A DNA stretch of 64,000 nucleotides from Peribacillus folii (GTDB taxonomy: Bacteria > Bacillota > Bacilli > Bacillales > DSM-1321), in contig NZ_JASJOM010000008.1 of the NCBI RefSeq assembly GCF_030271255.1, positions 1-64,000 on the forward strand, read 5' to 3'. Each line of letters opens with the position of its first letter. Position 1 is the first letter of the stretch. Shown here in pieces: positions 31,194 to 39,321 of the stretch. A program made the position numbers and the translations under genes. The notes beneath the pieces were generated by a model. That model saw only the letters and a program-made list of their open reading frames with translations, had not been told where the DNA came from and did not search any database.

Positions 31194-31964
31194 ATGGAAG
31201 ATATACAAATTTCGACACTCTTGCTGCTCATGTGCTTCGGTTTTCTTGCAGCATTCATTGATTCTGTAGTTGGCGGCGGCGGACTGATTTCCATTCCGGC
31301 ATTATTATTTTCCGGTCTTTCCCCTTCTGCTGCGATTGCAACGAATAAGTTGGCAAGTTCCATGGGCTCTTTAACGAGCACGATTGCCTTCATCCGCTCA
31401 GGAAAGGTTGATTTCCGACTGGTTTCCAAGCTCTTCCCCCTTATTTTCATAGGCTCGCTTTTAGGTGCCTGGGTGGTTAATTTTGTGTCATCAGATGTGT
31501 TGAAACCGCTGATTTTGATACTTTTGATCGCCATCGCGATCTATACCTTTTTGAAAAAGGATTGGGGACAGACATCGACCTATGCTAAGCTCACACTGCA
31601 AAAGGCTGCATTATTTGCAGTCACCATTTTCGTTATTGGGTTTTATGATGGATTTTTAGGAGCGGGGACGGGATCGTTCATTTTATTTGCCTTTTTAATG
31701 ATCGGTTTTGATTTTTTGCACTCAGCCGGGAACGCGAAGTTTTTAAACTTCGGCAGTAATCTGGCGGCACTGATCATGTTCATCTTTCTTGATGCCGTCA
31801 ACTTTTCCTACGGGATACCGATGGGGATCTCGATGATTGCAGGCGCATTGGCAGGCTCCAAATTCGCCCTCAAGAAAGGCGTAGCCTACGTAAGAGTCTT
31901 GTTTATCGCAGTTACCATCATCTTGATCATAAAAAATGTAGTGGATTACGTTATGGGCCGTTGA
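31194..31964 (+). CDS. TauE/SafE family exporter
   Basis: A 256-residue permease with eight predicted helices. The family signature FIDSVVGGGGLISIPALL in the first repeat and FYDGFLGAGTGSFILF in the second repeat are clear. Relatives export sulfite, sulfoacetate or other small anions. The divergent TrmB gene and shared palindrome make a locally regulated exporter likely; what induces it is unknown. GGAGG lies 9 bases upstream. Confidence 0.85.
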   Translation: MEDIQISTLLLLMCFGFLAAFIDSVVGGGGLISIPALLFSGLSPSAAIATNKLASSMGSLTSTIAFIRSGKVDFRLVSKLFPLIFIGSLLGAWVVNFVSSDVLKPLILILLIAIAIYTFLKKDWGQTSTYAKLTLQKAALFAVTIFVIGFYDGFLGAGTGSFILFAFLMIGFDFLHSAGNAKFLNFGSNLAALIMFIFLDAVNFSYGIPMGISMIAGALAGSKFALKKGVAYVRVLFIAVTIILIIKNVVDYVMGR

Positions 31965-32068
31965 TGGGGACAGATTAAAATAAAATCGGAGGATCCGCCC
32001 GCACCATGTGACATACAGGAATTATTTGGGTATATGATAGTAAAGAATGTGTGGAAAGGTGTGGTTGG

Positions 32069-33013
32069 ATGACTGGTAAGTGGAATGGCGAAGAAATGGC
32101 GGATGTATCGAAGAAAACCATCGTGATTACAGGTGCAAATAGCGGACTTGGCTTCGAGACGGCTTTTGCCCTGGCCGGCAAGGGGGCAGAAATCATCCTT
32201 GCCGTCCGGAATGCTTCAAGGGGAGAAAGGGCGGTCGATAGGATCTTCTCGGTCTACCCTAACGCGAATATACGGGTCATGCCGCTGGATCTAAGCGATC
32301 TATGCAGCATTCGGCATTTTGCAGATTCCTATAAGGAAAACTATGACTCCCTTTCTGTCCTGATCAATAACGCAGGCGTGATGATTCCGCCTTTCAGTAA
32401 GACCAAGGATGGCTTCGAGCTGCAATTCGGTACGAATCATCTCGGACATTTCGCTTTGACAGGACTCCTTCTTCCGTGTATTCTGTCTACGCCTAACTCA
32501 CGGGTTGTCACATTGAGCAGTTTGGCTGCCATCAATGGAACGATCGACTTTGACAATCTAAACGGCGAAAATGGCTATAAGCCAATGAGGTACTACGGGC
32601 AAAGCAAGCTCGCCAACCTTCTCTTCGCCCGCGAACTGCAAAATAAATTCACCCAGCATGGTGCAAGCTCGATTAGTGTAGCCTGTCATCCCGGGCTTTC
32701 CCATACAAACCTCATGTCACGGGGATCTGGCAAACCGTTGAACCGATTCGTTCACTTCCTCTCAAAATCCATTACCCAACCGGCAAGCATGGGCGCACTT
32801 CCCACCCTGTATGCCGCAACGGAGCCTTCATTAACGGGCGGTGAATATATTGGACCAGATGGAAAGAAAAACAGGAAGGGCTATCCTAAGAAAGACGCTA
32901 TCATCGATGCCTTATATAATGAAGCAATCTCGAAAAGATTATGGGACATTTCGGAAACCATGACTGAGGTCCACTATCCTTTCACTGAAAGCGTCACGCC
33001 GAGATCATCCTGA
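32069..33013 (+). CDS. Short-chain dehydrogenase/reductase (retinol dehydrogenase-like)
   Basis: A 314-residue NAD(P)-dependent oxidoreductase. The cofactor motif TGANSGLGFETA, the structural LINNAGVM and catalytic YGQSKLANLLFA (YxxxK) are in the usual order. The C-terminal region (GEYIGPDGKKNRKGYP) is like that of WWOX/retinol-dehydrogenase relatives. In-frame GTG (32051) and ATG (32096) are other start choices; ATG at 32069 follows AAAGGTG by 7 bases. The substrate is not known. Confidence 0.85.
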   Translation: MTGKWNGEEMADVSKKTIVITGANSGLGFETAFALAGKGAEIILAVRNASRGERAVDRIFSVYPNANIRVMPLDLSDLCSIRHFADSYKENYDSLSVLINNAGVMIPPFSKTKDGFELQFGTNHLGHFALTGLLLPCILSTPNSRVVTLSSLAAINGTIDFDNLNGENGYKPMRYYGQSKLANLLFARELQNKFTQHGASSISVACHPGLSHTNLMSRGSGKPLNRFVHFLSKSITQPASMGALPTLYAATEPSLTGGEYIGPDGKKNRKGYPKKDAIIDALYNEAISKRLWDISETMTEVHYPFTESVTPRSS

Positions 33014-33020
33014 TTCATGT

Positions 33021-33053
33021 AAAAAAAAGAGGGAGCACTATGCTCCCTCTTTT
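33021..33053. terminator. Bidirectional terminator
   Basis: AGAGGGAGCA/TGCTCCCTCT with A and T tracts lies between the dehydrogenase and cyclophilin genes. Confidence 0.85.
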
Positions 33054-33061
33054 CACTGCCA

Positions 33062-33502
33062 TCATTCAGCGTCAAACACTTCGACTTTTTCCATTTTGTC
33101 GCCATTTTTCATGGCTTTTGCCGTTTCAAGCCCGGAAGTCACTTTACCGAAAACTGTGTGAACACCGTTAAGATGCGGCTGTGGCTCATGCACGATGAAG
33201 AATTGGCTTGAGCCAGTGTCTTTTCCGGCATGTGCCATCGAAAAGCTGCCCGCCTCATGCTTGTGAGGGTTTCCAGCTGTTTCACATTTGATTTGTGTGC
33301 CGCTTCCGCCTGCACCAGTACCTGTTGGATCTCCGCCTTGGCTTACGAAACCAGGGATGACACGGTGAAAGACCACGCCATTGTAAAAGCCTGTATTCGC
33401 CAGGTTTTCGAAATTCGCCACTGTGTTCGGCGCTTCATTCGGGAAAAGGTCGAATTCTATCTTTTCTCCATTTTCCATAAGTATGTATCCTTTTTTAGCC
33501 AT
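33062..33502 (-). CDS. ppiB: Cyclophilin-type peptidyl-prolyl isomerase
   Basis: A 146-residue cytoplasmic cyclophilin that accelerates prolyl bond isomerisation. The active-site arginine is in [16 protein letters not shown], followed by [18 protein letters not shown] and the [12 protein letters not shown] loop. The size agrees with B. subtilis PpiB. The frame is open well upstream, but a GGAGA 8 bases before the ATG at 33502 and the domain start fix the true beginning. Its promoter region overlaps that of the divergent oxidoreductase. Confidence 0.95.
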   Translation of the reverse strand: MAKKGYILMENGEKIEFDLFPNEAPNTVANFENLANTGFYNGVVFHRVIPGFVSQGGDPTGTGAGGSGTQIKCETAGNPHKHEAGSFSMAHAGKDTGSSQFFIVHEPQPHLNGVHTVFGKVTSGLETAKAMKNGDKMEKVEVFDAE

Positions 33503-33662
33503 GTAAAACATCTCCTTTAATATGAACTGAATCAATTCTAATAGTACCATTTTTTGCACAAGAATGAAAAGCGGGCGCTGCTTATTTCGGACTGTCTCAT
33601 TATACATTTCGACGTTTTTTCTTCTATAATGGGGAAGATGATGATAAAAGGGGGAACGAACC

Positions 33663-34655
33663 ATGATACAGCGATTCGAAGCATTAGTCGTAAACAAGCA
33701 AGGCGAACGGTTTACCGTTAACACCCAGCAGCTAACACTTGATGACCTGCCGCAGGGTGAAGTGCTTATCCGTGTCCATTATTCTGGGGTGAACTATAAG
33801 GATAGCCTTGCCAGCATTCCGAATGGAAATATCGTCAGCACTTATCCGATCAGTCCAGGAATCGACATGGCAGGGGTCGTCGTCTCATCAGAGGATTCCC
33901 GATTCAAGGAAGGGGACGAGGTCATTGCCACCTCTTACGGAATCGGCGTCTCCCAATCAGGCGGCTACAGCCAATATGCCCGGGTACCGGCCGATTGGAT
34001 CGTTCCGCTTCCTGATGGCCTCTCACTGAAAGAGGCCATGATTATCGGAACGGCTGGATTCACGGCAGCGTTATCGGTCCTGCGACTGGAAGAAAACAGG
34101 CTTGCCCCTGATCAAGGAAGCGTTCTTGTCACCGGGGCGACTGGCGGCGTGGGCAGCTTTGCCGTCTCGATCCTTTCCAATCTCGGTTATTCCGTGGAAG
34201 CAAGCACCGGAAAAGAATCCGAACATGGATATCTGAAGGAAATCGGAGCAACGACGATCGTATCCCGGGAAGAAGTATACGATGGCAAACTGCGCACACT
34301 CGGCAAACAAAAATGGAGCGGCGCGGTAGATCCAGTAGGCGGTGAACCGCTGGCGGCCGTCCTTAGCCAAATCAAGTATGGCGGCTCGGTAGCGGTAAGC
34401 GGATTGACCGCTGGCACCAGCCTTCCCGCCACCGTCTTCCCTTTCATTTTAAGAGGGGTTAACTTACTGGGAATCGACTCGGTCAATTGTCCGATGGAAA
34501 CAAGATTGAAAGTCTGGCAGCGTCTTGCGACCAACTTTAAATTTGCACATCTGGAGCAGCTCATTCAGCAAGAAATCACACTTAAAGAATTGCCTGACGT
34601 CCTCCCGACCCTTTTAAAAGGGGAAGCAAGGGGCAGAACGATCGTAAAACTATAA
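33663..34655 (+). CDS. YhdH/YhfP-family quinone oxidoreductase (medium-chain dehydrogenase)
   Basis: A 330-residue MDR-superfamily enzyme related to acryloyl-CoA reductase AcuI and YhfP. The GroES-like N-terminal domain begins [13 protein letters not shown] and contains [14 protein letters not shown]. The nucleotide fold [19 protein letters not shown] (about 155-173) binds NADPH. No structural zinc cysteines are present, as in this subgroup. AGGGGG lies 8 bases upstream. Confidence 0.88.
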   Translation: MIQRFEALVVNKQGERFTVNTQQLTLDDLPQGEVLIRVHYSGVNYKDSLASIPNGNIVSTYPISPGIDMAGVVVSSEDSRFKEGDEVIATSYGIGVSQSGGYSQYARVPADWIVPLPDGLSLKEAMIIGTAGFTAALSVLRLEENRLAPDQGSVLVTGATGGVGSFAVSILSNLGYSVEASTGKESEHGYLKEIGATTIVSREEVYDGKLRTLGKQKWSGAVDPVGGEPLAAVLSQIKYGGSVAVSGLTAGTSLPATVFPFILRGVNLLGIDSVNCPMETRLKVWQRLATNFKFAHLEQLIQQEITLKELPDVLPTLLKGEARGRTIVKL

Positions 34656-34657
34656 AC

Positions 34658-34698
34658 CAAAAAAAGTGACGCGGGCAAGCCCCCCGTCACTCTTTTTC
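34658..34698 (+). terminator. Terminator after the oxidoreductase gene
   Basis: GTGACGCGGG pairs with the CCCCCGTCAC side and T residues follow. Confidence 0.7.
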
Positions 34699-34804
34699 AC
34701 TGTAAGGATACATTCATTGCGAGCGCTGGGACCGATTATCGCTCGGTAGGAAGGTATTACTACTAACTCCCCGCGGGCAGCCCCTTATGTACATATCCAC
34801 AAAA

Positions 34805-34833
34805 GAGGCCAAACCTAGATAAGGTTCAGCCTC
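34805..34833 (-). terminator. Terminator after cwlJ
   Basis: Minus-strand GAGGCTGAACC and GGTTTGGCCTC arms precede TTTT, immediately past the cwlJ stop. The stretch 34700-34800 shows only a small GAGCG/CGCTC hairpin. Confidence 0.7.
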
Positions 34834-34837
34834 ATTT

Positions 34838-35266
34838 CTAAAAGGTATTATAAATATTTTCACATTCGTTGGCTGTTGGCTCATAGAAGCAGTGAAGCTT
34901 GAAGCGGCCAACCAGAGGCTGATTATACCAGGTTGGCGGGCAATCCCCTTCTGGTCTGAAATACCAGAGGCTAAATTTCGAGGGCCATAGCCTTTCACCG
35001 CTTACACTTCGGCGCGCAAGTCTTTTTTCCCTTTCCCGTGCCCGTTGGTAAAAGTACCCCTTTTGCACAGCCTCAAAGGCATGTTCCTGATAAATCATGT
35101 CCGGGATCGTCCTCAGCCCCTTGAAATCGGAGCAATTCGACCTGATCCGGTTGATTCCGACGTTTCCGATCATCAACATGCCTTGATCGCCTTCCCCCTC
35201 ACCTTCAGCTCTAAGCAATCTCGCCAAAAGAGCAATGTCAGCATCAGTGTGTTTAACGACGGTCAT
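34838..35266 (-). CDS. cwlJ: Spore cortex cell wall hydrolase CwlJ
   Basis: A 142-residue protein, the same length as B. subtilis CwlJ and recognisable along its whole sequence. The Hydrolase_2 (SleB/CwlJ) domain contains LARLLRAEGEGEGDQGM with the catalytic glutamate, NVGINRIRSNC and KFSLWYFRPEGDCPP. It sits in the spore coat and breaks down the cortex during germination, notably in response to calcium dipicolinate. In B. subtilis gerQ, whose product CwlJ needs, is adjacent; no gerQ is seen here. The start follows GGAGGTGATGAG. Its presence shows an endospore former. Confidence 0.95.
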   Translation of the reverse strand: MTVVKHTDADIALLARLLRAEGEGEGDQGMLMIGNVGINRIRSNCSDFKGLRTIPDMIYQEHAFEAVQKGYFYQRAREREKRLARRSVSGERLWPSKFSLWYFRPEGDCPPTWYNQPLVGRFKLHCFYEPTANECENIYNTF

Positions 35267-35383
35267 CTCATCACCTCCACTTTTTTTATCCTATGCCCAG
35301 CAGATGGAAAGATGCGCCGATTTTAATAAAACCTTCATACGCCGTACACGCCCCATCAACAATACACTTATATACTAAAAGAA

Positions 35384-35509
35384 GGCTGGATGGCACGCGT
35401 GGCTATCATGGTATTTGGCGTAGGCGGGGCCAATGCATCTTGTACATAGAAAACGAAAACGGCACTGATCATGCCGTACCAAACTGTAGGCAAACTCAAG
35501 AATCATGGA
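35384..35509 (+). ncRNA. Structured RNA element, copy A
   Basis: The first 52 bases align without gaps to 43456-43507 at about 83% identity and fold into two hairpins: GATGGC/GCTATC with a 7-base loop, and TATT-T-GGC/GCC-AAT with the invariant 9-base loop GTAGGCGGG. A third hairpin is ACGGCA/TGCCGT (35459-35464, 35472-35477). The 3' block CAAGAATCATGGA (35497-35509) is again shared. A strong terminator lies at 35564-35601. No sigma-A promoter is clear; TATACT is at 35371-35376. The region 35267-35625 has no larger gene. Confidence 0.65.
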
Positions 35510-35517
35510 GGGTGTTT

Positions 35518-35556
35518 ATGGTTTTTTCCTCTGCGGGCAGTGCGCCTTTCTTTTAA
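35518..35556 (+). CDS. Possible 12-residue peptide after RNA element A
   Basis: An ATG 5 bases after GGAGGG opens MVFSSAGSAPFF then TAA. It is just downstream of the conserved RNA end and before the terminator. It is short enough to be chance; only the well-placed ribosome site supports it. Confidence 0.2.
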   Translation: MVFSSAGSAPFF

Positions 35557-35563
35557 GCAAACG

Positions 35564-35601
35564 AAAAAGGTTCCGGAATGAGATCATTCCGGAACCTTTT
35601 T
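35564..35601. terminator. Bidirectional terminator
   Basis: An 18-bp stem (AAAAAGGTTCCGGAATGA with its complement) around a 2-base loop serves RNA element A and the convergent DUF1292 gene. Confidence 0.85.
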
Positions 35602-35625
35602 CATGCCGCATCCTTGACTTGTCCA

Positions 35626-35895
35626 TTATTCCTTGGCTTCAAAAGCAGCTTCAAACGCCGAGGATACCTTTTGGAATTCCTCGTCCGATTCGATATCGAA
35701 CAGTTCGCCTTCGCCCTCGACCCTGAAGAAGAAGATATCGATGTCTTCCTCCGTATCTGCCTCAATATCTTCAAGCAAACCTACTGCCACATATTCCGTT
35801 CCTTCTACATCCAATGAGCCTAAAACTTCAACCTCATGAGCCTCATCATTGTCGTCAGTAAGAGTGAAAACTTCACCTTCCCGAATGTTACCCAT
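35626..35895 (-). CDS. DUF1292 domain protein
   Basis: An 89-residue, very acidic protein of the DUF1292 family (YrzB-like): EGEVFTLTDDNDEAHEVEVL, then YVAVGLLEDIEADTEEDIDI and FFFRVEGEGELFDIESDEEF. The function of the family is unknown. The start at 35895 follows GGAGAG by 8 bases; the frame is open further upstream but lacks support. The gene stands alone, and its end is 25 bases from a strong shared terminator. Confidence 0.85.
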   Translation of the reverse strand: MGNIREGEVFTLTDDNDEAHEVEVLGSLDVEGTEYVAVGLLEDIEADTEEDIDIFFFRVEGEGELFDIESDEEFQKVSSAFEAAFEAKE

Positions 35896-36089
35896 ATAAC
35901 CATCTCTCCTCTCGTATCCATTCATAATGGATTGTTTCATAGTATATCGGCTATTCCCTTCAGAAACAAACTTTTGCCCTGAAAAAAGGGGAAATTTTTT
36001 TATAAAAAACAGTTAAAAAAAGGAGGCCGAAACCGAAATATTTTATATATTCAAATATTATGAGTTTCTACCATAAGGAGGATGTTTTC

Positions 36090-36473
36090 TTGTCCGCAAA
36101 AAGAATCGATCATATCGGAGTTGTCGTCAGAGATCTTGAAAAATCCATCATCTTTTATCAGGAAGTCCTGGATTTAAAATTAAAGGCGCGTGTTCCTCAT
36201 ACTAATGGAGTCATCCAATTGGCTTTCCTAGGCTACGAGGATTCAGATGAAACGGAAATCGAATTGATACAGGGCTATAGCAACACATTGCCTTCTGAGG
36301 CAACGATCCATCATTTTGCCATTACCGTGGATGATATCGAAAAAGAATATGCGCGAATCAAAACCTTGAATGTCGAGTTGATCGACGAGGAAATCGTCAC
36401 CCTTCCAAATGGCTTCCGCTACTTCTACATATATGGGCCGGAAAAAGAGTGGATTGAATTTTTCCAAAGATGA
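36090..36473 (+). CDS. VOC family protein, methylmalonyl-CoA epimerase-like
   Basis: A 127-residue protein with two vicinal-oxygen-chelate half-domains: IDHIGVVVRDLEKSIIFYQ at the N-terminus and HHFAITVDDIEKEYARIK in the second half, then GPEKEWIEFFQ with the final metal-ligand glutamate. The closest likeness is methylmalonyl-CoA epimerase and glyoxalase I. A perfect AAGGAGG lies 8 bases before a TTG at 36090; an in-frame ATG at 36060 lies upstream of that site and is less likely. Confidence 0.8.
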   Translation: MSAKRIDHIGVVVRDLEKSIIFYQEVLDLKLKARVPHTNGVIQLAFLGYEDSDETEIELIQGYSNTLPSEATIHHFAITVDDIEKEYARIKTLNVELIDEEIVTLPNGFRYFYIYGPEKEWIEFFQR

Positions 36474-36481
36474 AGCATGCT

Positions 36482-36514
36482 AAAAAAGCAGAGTCAGAAG
36501 ACGTCTGCTTTTTT
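36482..36514. terminator. Bidirectional terminator
   Basis: AAAAAAGCAG/CTGCTTTTTT arms separate the VOC gene and rpsN. Confidence 0.8.
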
Positions 36515-36553
36515 ACCGTTCTCTTATGTCAGGACCAGCAAAGTCCTTCCCGC

Positions 36554-36823
36554 TTACCAGCTTGATTTTTTGACACCCGGCACCTGCCCTTTATGGGCAA
36601 GCTCCCGAAAAACGATACGTGACATATTGAATTTGCGCATATACCCACGGGGCCTTCCCGTTACTCCGCAGCGATTATGGATCCTTGTCGGCGAGGAGTC
36701 CCGGGGAAGCTTGGCCAAAGCAGCATACTCGCCTTTTTCCTTCAATTCCCTTCTGAGCTCCGCATACTTTTCAACCAATGCCAACTGCTTTTGTGCCTTT
36801 ACGACCTTTGATTTTTTCGCCAT
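36554..36823 (-). CDS. rpsN: Ribosomal protein S14, zinc-independent form
   Basis: An 89-residue S14 of the long, cysteine-poor type. The [20 protein letters not shown] core is typical. The CxxC pairs that hold zinc in the 61-residue form are absent, so it can replace the zinc protein under zinc shortage, as B. subtilis RpsN2 (YhzA) does. It follows the L33 gene by 43 bases in a zinc-linked cluster. An AAGGAGA site lies about 5 bases upstream. Confidence 0.93.
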   Translation of the reverse strand: MAKKSKVVKAQKQLALVEKYAELRRELKEKGEYAALAKLPRDSSPTRIHNRCGVTGRPRGYMRKFNMSRIVFRELAHKGQVPGVKKSSW

Positions 36824-36866
36824 GTTCTTATCTCCTTTTCACACTAAATTGACCTAAGGAAATTCA

Positions 36867-37016
36867 TCATTTCGTTTCCCGATGAAGCGTATGTTTCTTT
36901 AGGCGCGGGCAATATTTCTTCAATTCAATCCGATCGGGATTATTTCGTTTATTCTTCGTTGTGATATAGTTGCGGTCCCCTGTTTCCGTACATGCTAGAG
37001 TTATATTCACTCTCAT
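36867..37016 (-). CDS. rpmG: Ribosomal protein L33, zinc-independent form
   Basis: A 49-residue L33 ([20 protein letters not shown], then [17 protein letters not shown]). Each of the two zinc CxxC pairs keeps only one cysteine (ACTE and YCPR), which identifies the C-minus form that works without zinc. An AAGGAGG lies 9 bases upstream. It sits between zagA and rpsN, 27 bases after the zagA stop, so it is almost certainly under the same Zur control. Confidence 0.93.
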   Translation of the reverse strand: MRVNITLACTETGDRNYITTKNKRNNPDRIELKKYCPRLKKHTLHRETK

Positions 37017-37043
37017 TTTCCTTTTCCTCCTTCCATTATTTCT

Positions 37044-38222
37044 TTAAAAGGCAGGCAGTGGATCTTCATATGACGACCAATCCTGCTGCATCTCAGCTTC
37101 CGTCAGTAAACAATCATCCAGTTCCGCCTCTATCACTTGCTGATTCATATCGATGCCGATTAACACAAGCTCGGTCTGGCGGTCACCATATACTTCATTC
37201 CACCGATCCAGTAATTCTGGAGATTCCTGCAATAGTTGTTGCTGCTCATGCCAAGGATGAGCAGCAATCCATTGACCCGCCCCTTGTATCGTTAGTGACG
37301 GTCCTGCTTGTGATAATAAGCCTGCGGTTTCATTTCTGGTTGCCAGCCAAATGAAACCTTTCGCTCGCACGACTTGCACCGGCCAATTTTCGAGCCAGGT
37401 CATCAAGCGGACAGGATGAAAGGGCACATTCCTTCTGTAAACGAAGGAGGCTATGCCATATTCCAGCGTTTCTGGAATGTGTTCTTCATTCAGTTCTTTT
37501 ATCCAGCCCGCTCCTTGGCTTGCCTTTTCAAAGTCGAACAATCCGGTATTCAATATTTCCTTTAATGGTACCTTGGAATATTCCGTTTCGATGACTCTTG
37601 CATCCGCATTCATCTTATGAAGGATCGCTTTCAATTCCGCCACATCTTTTTCTCCCATTAAATCGGTTTTATTTAACAGGATCACATTGGCAAACTCGAT
37701 TTGGTCGATCAATAAATCGACCACTTCCCTGACATCACCAGGATCTGCCGCCTGCTCCCGGTCCATAAGGTTCTCCCCGGAGGCAAAGTCCTTCCAGAAG
37801 TTCTGCCCATCCACGACCGTTACCATCGTATCGAGCCGGCAATATTCCGATAAATCAATGCCCACTTTTTCATCCACATAAGAGAAGGTTTGCGCTACCG
37901 GAACCGGTTCGCTGATCCCTGTCGATTCAATCACGATGTAATCCATATCACCTTGGTTTGCCAATTTCTCGACCTCGATCATTAAATCCTCACGAAGTGT
38001 ACAGCAAATGCAGCCATTCTGCATTGCCACAAGTTTTTCATCCGTGCGGGTGAACCCTCCCCGTTTGATCATGGCGGCATCCATATTGATTTCACTCATA
38101 TCATTAACGATGACGGCAACCTTCCGATCATTCCGCTTTTCAAGAATATGATTCAAAAGCGTCGTTTTTCCCGCCCCAAGGTATCCGCTCAAAACAGTAA
38201 CGGGAATTTTCTTTTTCGCCAA
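37044..38222 (-). CDS. zagA: Zinc chaperone GTPase, CobW/COG0523 family (ZagA/YciC)
   Basis: A 392-residue metallochaperone GTPase matching B. subtilis ZagA (YciC) throughout. The Walker A SGYLGAGKTTLLNHIL, the metal motif NGCICCTLREDL (CxCC), and the G4 motif ILLNKTDL are intact, and a CobW C-terminal domain follows (about 270-385). It is thought to deliver zinc to key enzymes such as FolE in zinc shortage. The open frame goes to an ATG at 38267, but AAGGAG 9 bases before a TTG at 38222 and the start of homology favour TTG. A Zur box is about 95 bases upstream. Confidence 0.92.
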   Translation of the reverse strand: MAKKKIPVTVLSGYLGAGKTTLLNHILEKRNDRKVAVIVNDMSEINMDAAMIKRGGFTRTDEKLVAMQNGCICCTLREDLMIEVEKLANQGDMDYIVIESTGISEPVPVAQTFSYVDEKVGIDLSEYCRLDTMVTVVDGQNFWKDFASGENLMDREQAADPGDVREVVDLLIDQIEFANVILLNKTDLMGEKDVAELKAILHKMNADARVIETEYSKVPLKEILNTGLFDFEKASQGAGWIKELNEEHIPETLEYGIASFVYRRNVPFHPVRLMTWLENWPVQVVRAKGFIWLATRNETAGLLSQAGPSLTIQGAGQWIAAHPWHEQQQLLQESPELLDRWNEVYGDRQTELVLIGIDMNQQVIEAELDDCLLTEAEMQQDWSSYEDPLPAF

Positions 38223-38317
38223 CCCTTTCCACTCCTTTCGGTGCTCATCTCCTCTAAACGAAATCATTACGATTTATAAGATAAAGAACCCTCCAACAGA
38301 AATCACCTCTCCATAAT

Positions 38318-38338
38318 AAAACGTAATGATTACTATTT
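38318..38338 (-). promoter_or_regulatory. Zur box
   Basis: AAAACGTAATGATTACTATTT closely matches the Bacillus Zur consensus (core CGTAATNATTACG, one change). It lies upstream of zagA-rpmG-rpsN. Confidence 0.88.
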
Positions 38339-38418
38339 GCAAGTGTTTTTCATTTTTTTATCGTTTAAATTTGAACAACCCCTGCAGGAAGAAGGGAAAT
38401 TTCGATATTTGCGCACAC

Positions 38419-38450
38419 AAAAAAAGCTGAGTGCAAAGCGCAGCCAGCTT
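38419..38450 (-). terminator. Terminator after the GIY-YIG gene
   Basis: Minus-strand AAGCTGGCTGCGC and GCACTCAGCTT arms end in seven T residues. Confidence 0.7.
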
Positions 38451-38458
38451 GTCTTTCC

Positions 38459-38833
38459 TCATTTATAAAACACTTTATCGACGTTGTATTTAGCACGAAG
38501 TGTGTTGATGATATATGTTTCGTAAATTTCGCGTTCCGTTGGGTCCTCGACGACAAGGATGTCAATTTTCTTCACTTCATTGCGGTGCTCCTTGATTGGG
38601 GAGACATTATCCTCGAAATGCTTTTTGACCCTTGGTCTTAGCTTACGAGCCTTTCCGACAAAAATCAGTTCATCGCGTTCATTGTAAAACAAGATGATGC
38701 CGCCTTTATCACGGGGAATCAAATGGAAATCGATGAATCCGTAAATCTCCGGAATGACTGGTTCGTCTCCCTCTATCACTTGTTTTCTTTGTTTAATGCT
38801 AATATCCGCTGCCGGGATTTCAATTTTTATCAT
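38459..38833 (-). CDS. GIY-YIG nuclease domain protein
   Basis: A 124-residue protein with a GIY-YIG-like domain at about 40-120: GGIILFYNERDELIFVGKAR gives the G-I-[LI] and VGKA strands, with a catalytic-type arginine in LRPRVKKHF and a late glutamate in TEREIYETYIIN. It is close to the UvrC N-terminal nuclease, so a DNA nicking role is possible. Its ATG overlaps the stop of the preceding 66-codon frame (TAATG), suggesting translational coupling. Confidence 0.75.
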   Translation of the reverse strand: MIKIEIPAADISIKQRKQVIEGDEPVIPEIYGFIDFHLIPRDKGGIILFYNERDELIFVGKARKLRPRVKKHFEDNVSPIKEHRNEVKKIDILVVEDPTEREIYETYIINTLRAKYNVDKVFYK

Positions 38834-39033
38834 TACAATTCACGTCCTCTATTTGTATAAGCTGACTTTAAACTCCCTTGCGGAGCATACAGCCCAATCG
38901 CTTTTTTCCTAAAGGTAAATGGTATCATAATTATGAACGAAAAGCCATGCATGCCAGTCAAGGCACGAGGTTGTTTGCCGTTTATTTCAAGCCCGCGGTA
39001 TCCTTTCGGCTCAATAGAAAGAAGAAGACTCAT
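38833..39033 (-). CDS. Possible 66-residue protein coupled to the GIY-YIG gene
   Basis: The ATG follows AAGGAGG by 6 bases, and the stop overlaps the next ATG as TAATG. The protein is basic with one hydrophobic stretch (FSFIIMIPFTF). No family is recognised. It could be a real coupled gene, or a leader reading frame whose translation promotes that of the nuclease gene. Confidence 0.4.
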   Translation of the reverse strand: MSLLLSIEPKGYRGLEINGKQPRALTGMHGFSFIIMIPFTFRKKAIGLYAPQGSLKSAYTNRGREL

Positions 39034-39063
39034 TATGAGCCTCCTTCTCGGTCGAAATATCCA

Positions 39064-39216
39064 TTACCACCTGTGAGCCTTTGCATTACTTCTTAGGATA
39101 ATGTTTGTTTGCGATACTTCCGTATGGCCATTAACTTGGGATTTGGAACGCTTAGGTCTTGTCCAATTATGGTGAAACTTTTGAGAATGTGGATCTAAAT
39201 GATCTTTATAACTCAT
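39064..39216 (-). CDS. YpzG-like small protein
   Basis: A 50-residue basic, histidine-rich protein (MSYKDHLDPHSQKFHHNWTR, ending AKAHRW) that resembles the YpzG family of Bacillus, whose role is unknown. GGGGTGA lies 6 bases upstream. The protein has no membrane segment. It precedes the coupled 66-codon and GIY-YIG frames by 30 bases on the same strand. Confidence 0.7.
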   Translation of the reverse strand: MSYKDHLDPHSQKFHHNWTRPKRSKSQVNGHTEVSQTNIILRSNAKAHRW

Positions 39217-39321
39217 TCTGCGTCACCCCATCATTAGGATTTGGATATTTCAGCAGTGATAAGAAACTCTATCACTTGCTCTAGTATTTGATTTCCGTCT
39301 AGTTTTCATACCCCATTTCCT

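Noticed and set aside
32051-32096. Other starts for the short-chain dehydrogenase
   Set aside because: GTG at 32051 and ATG at 32096 lack a well-spaced ribosome site.
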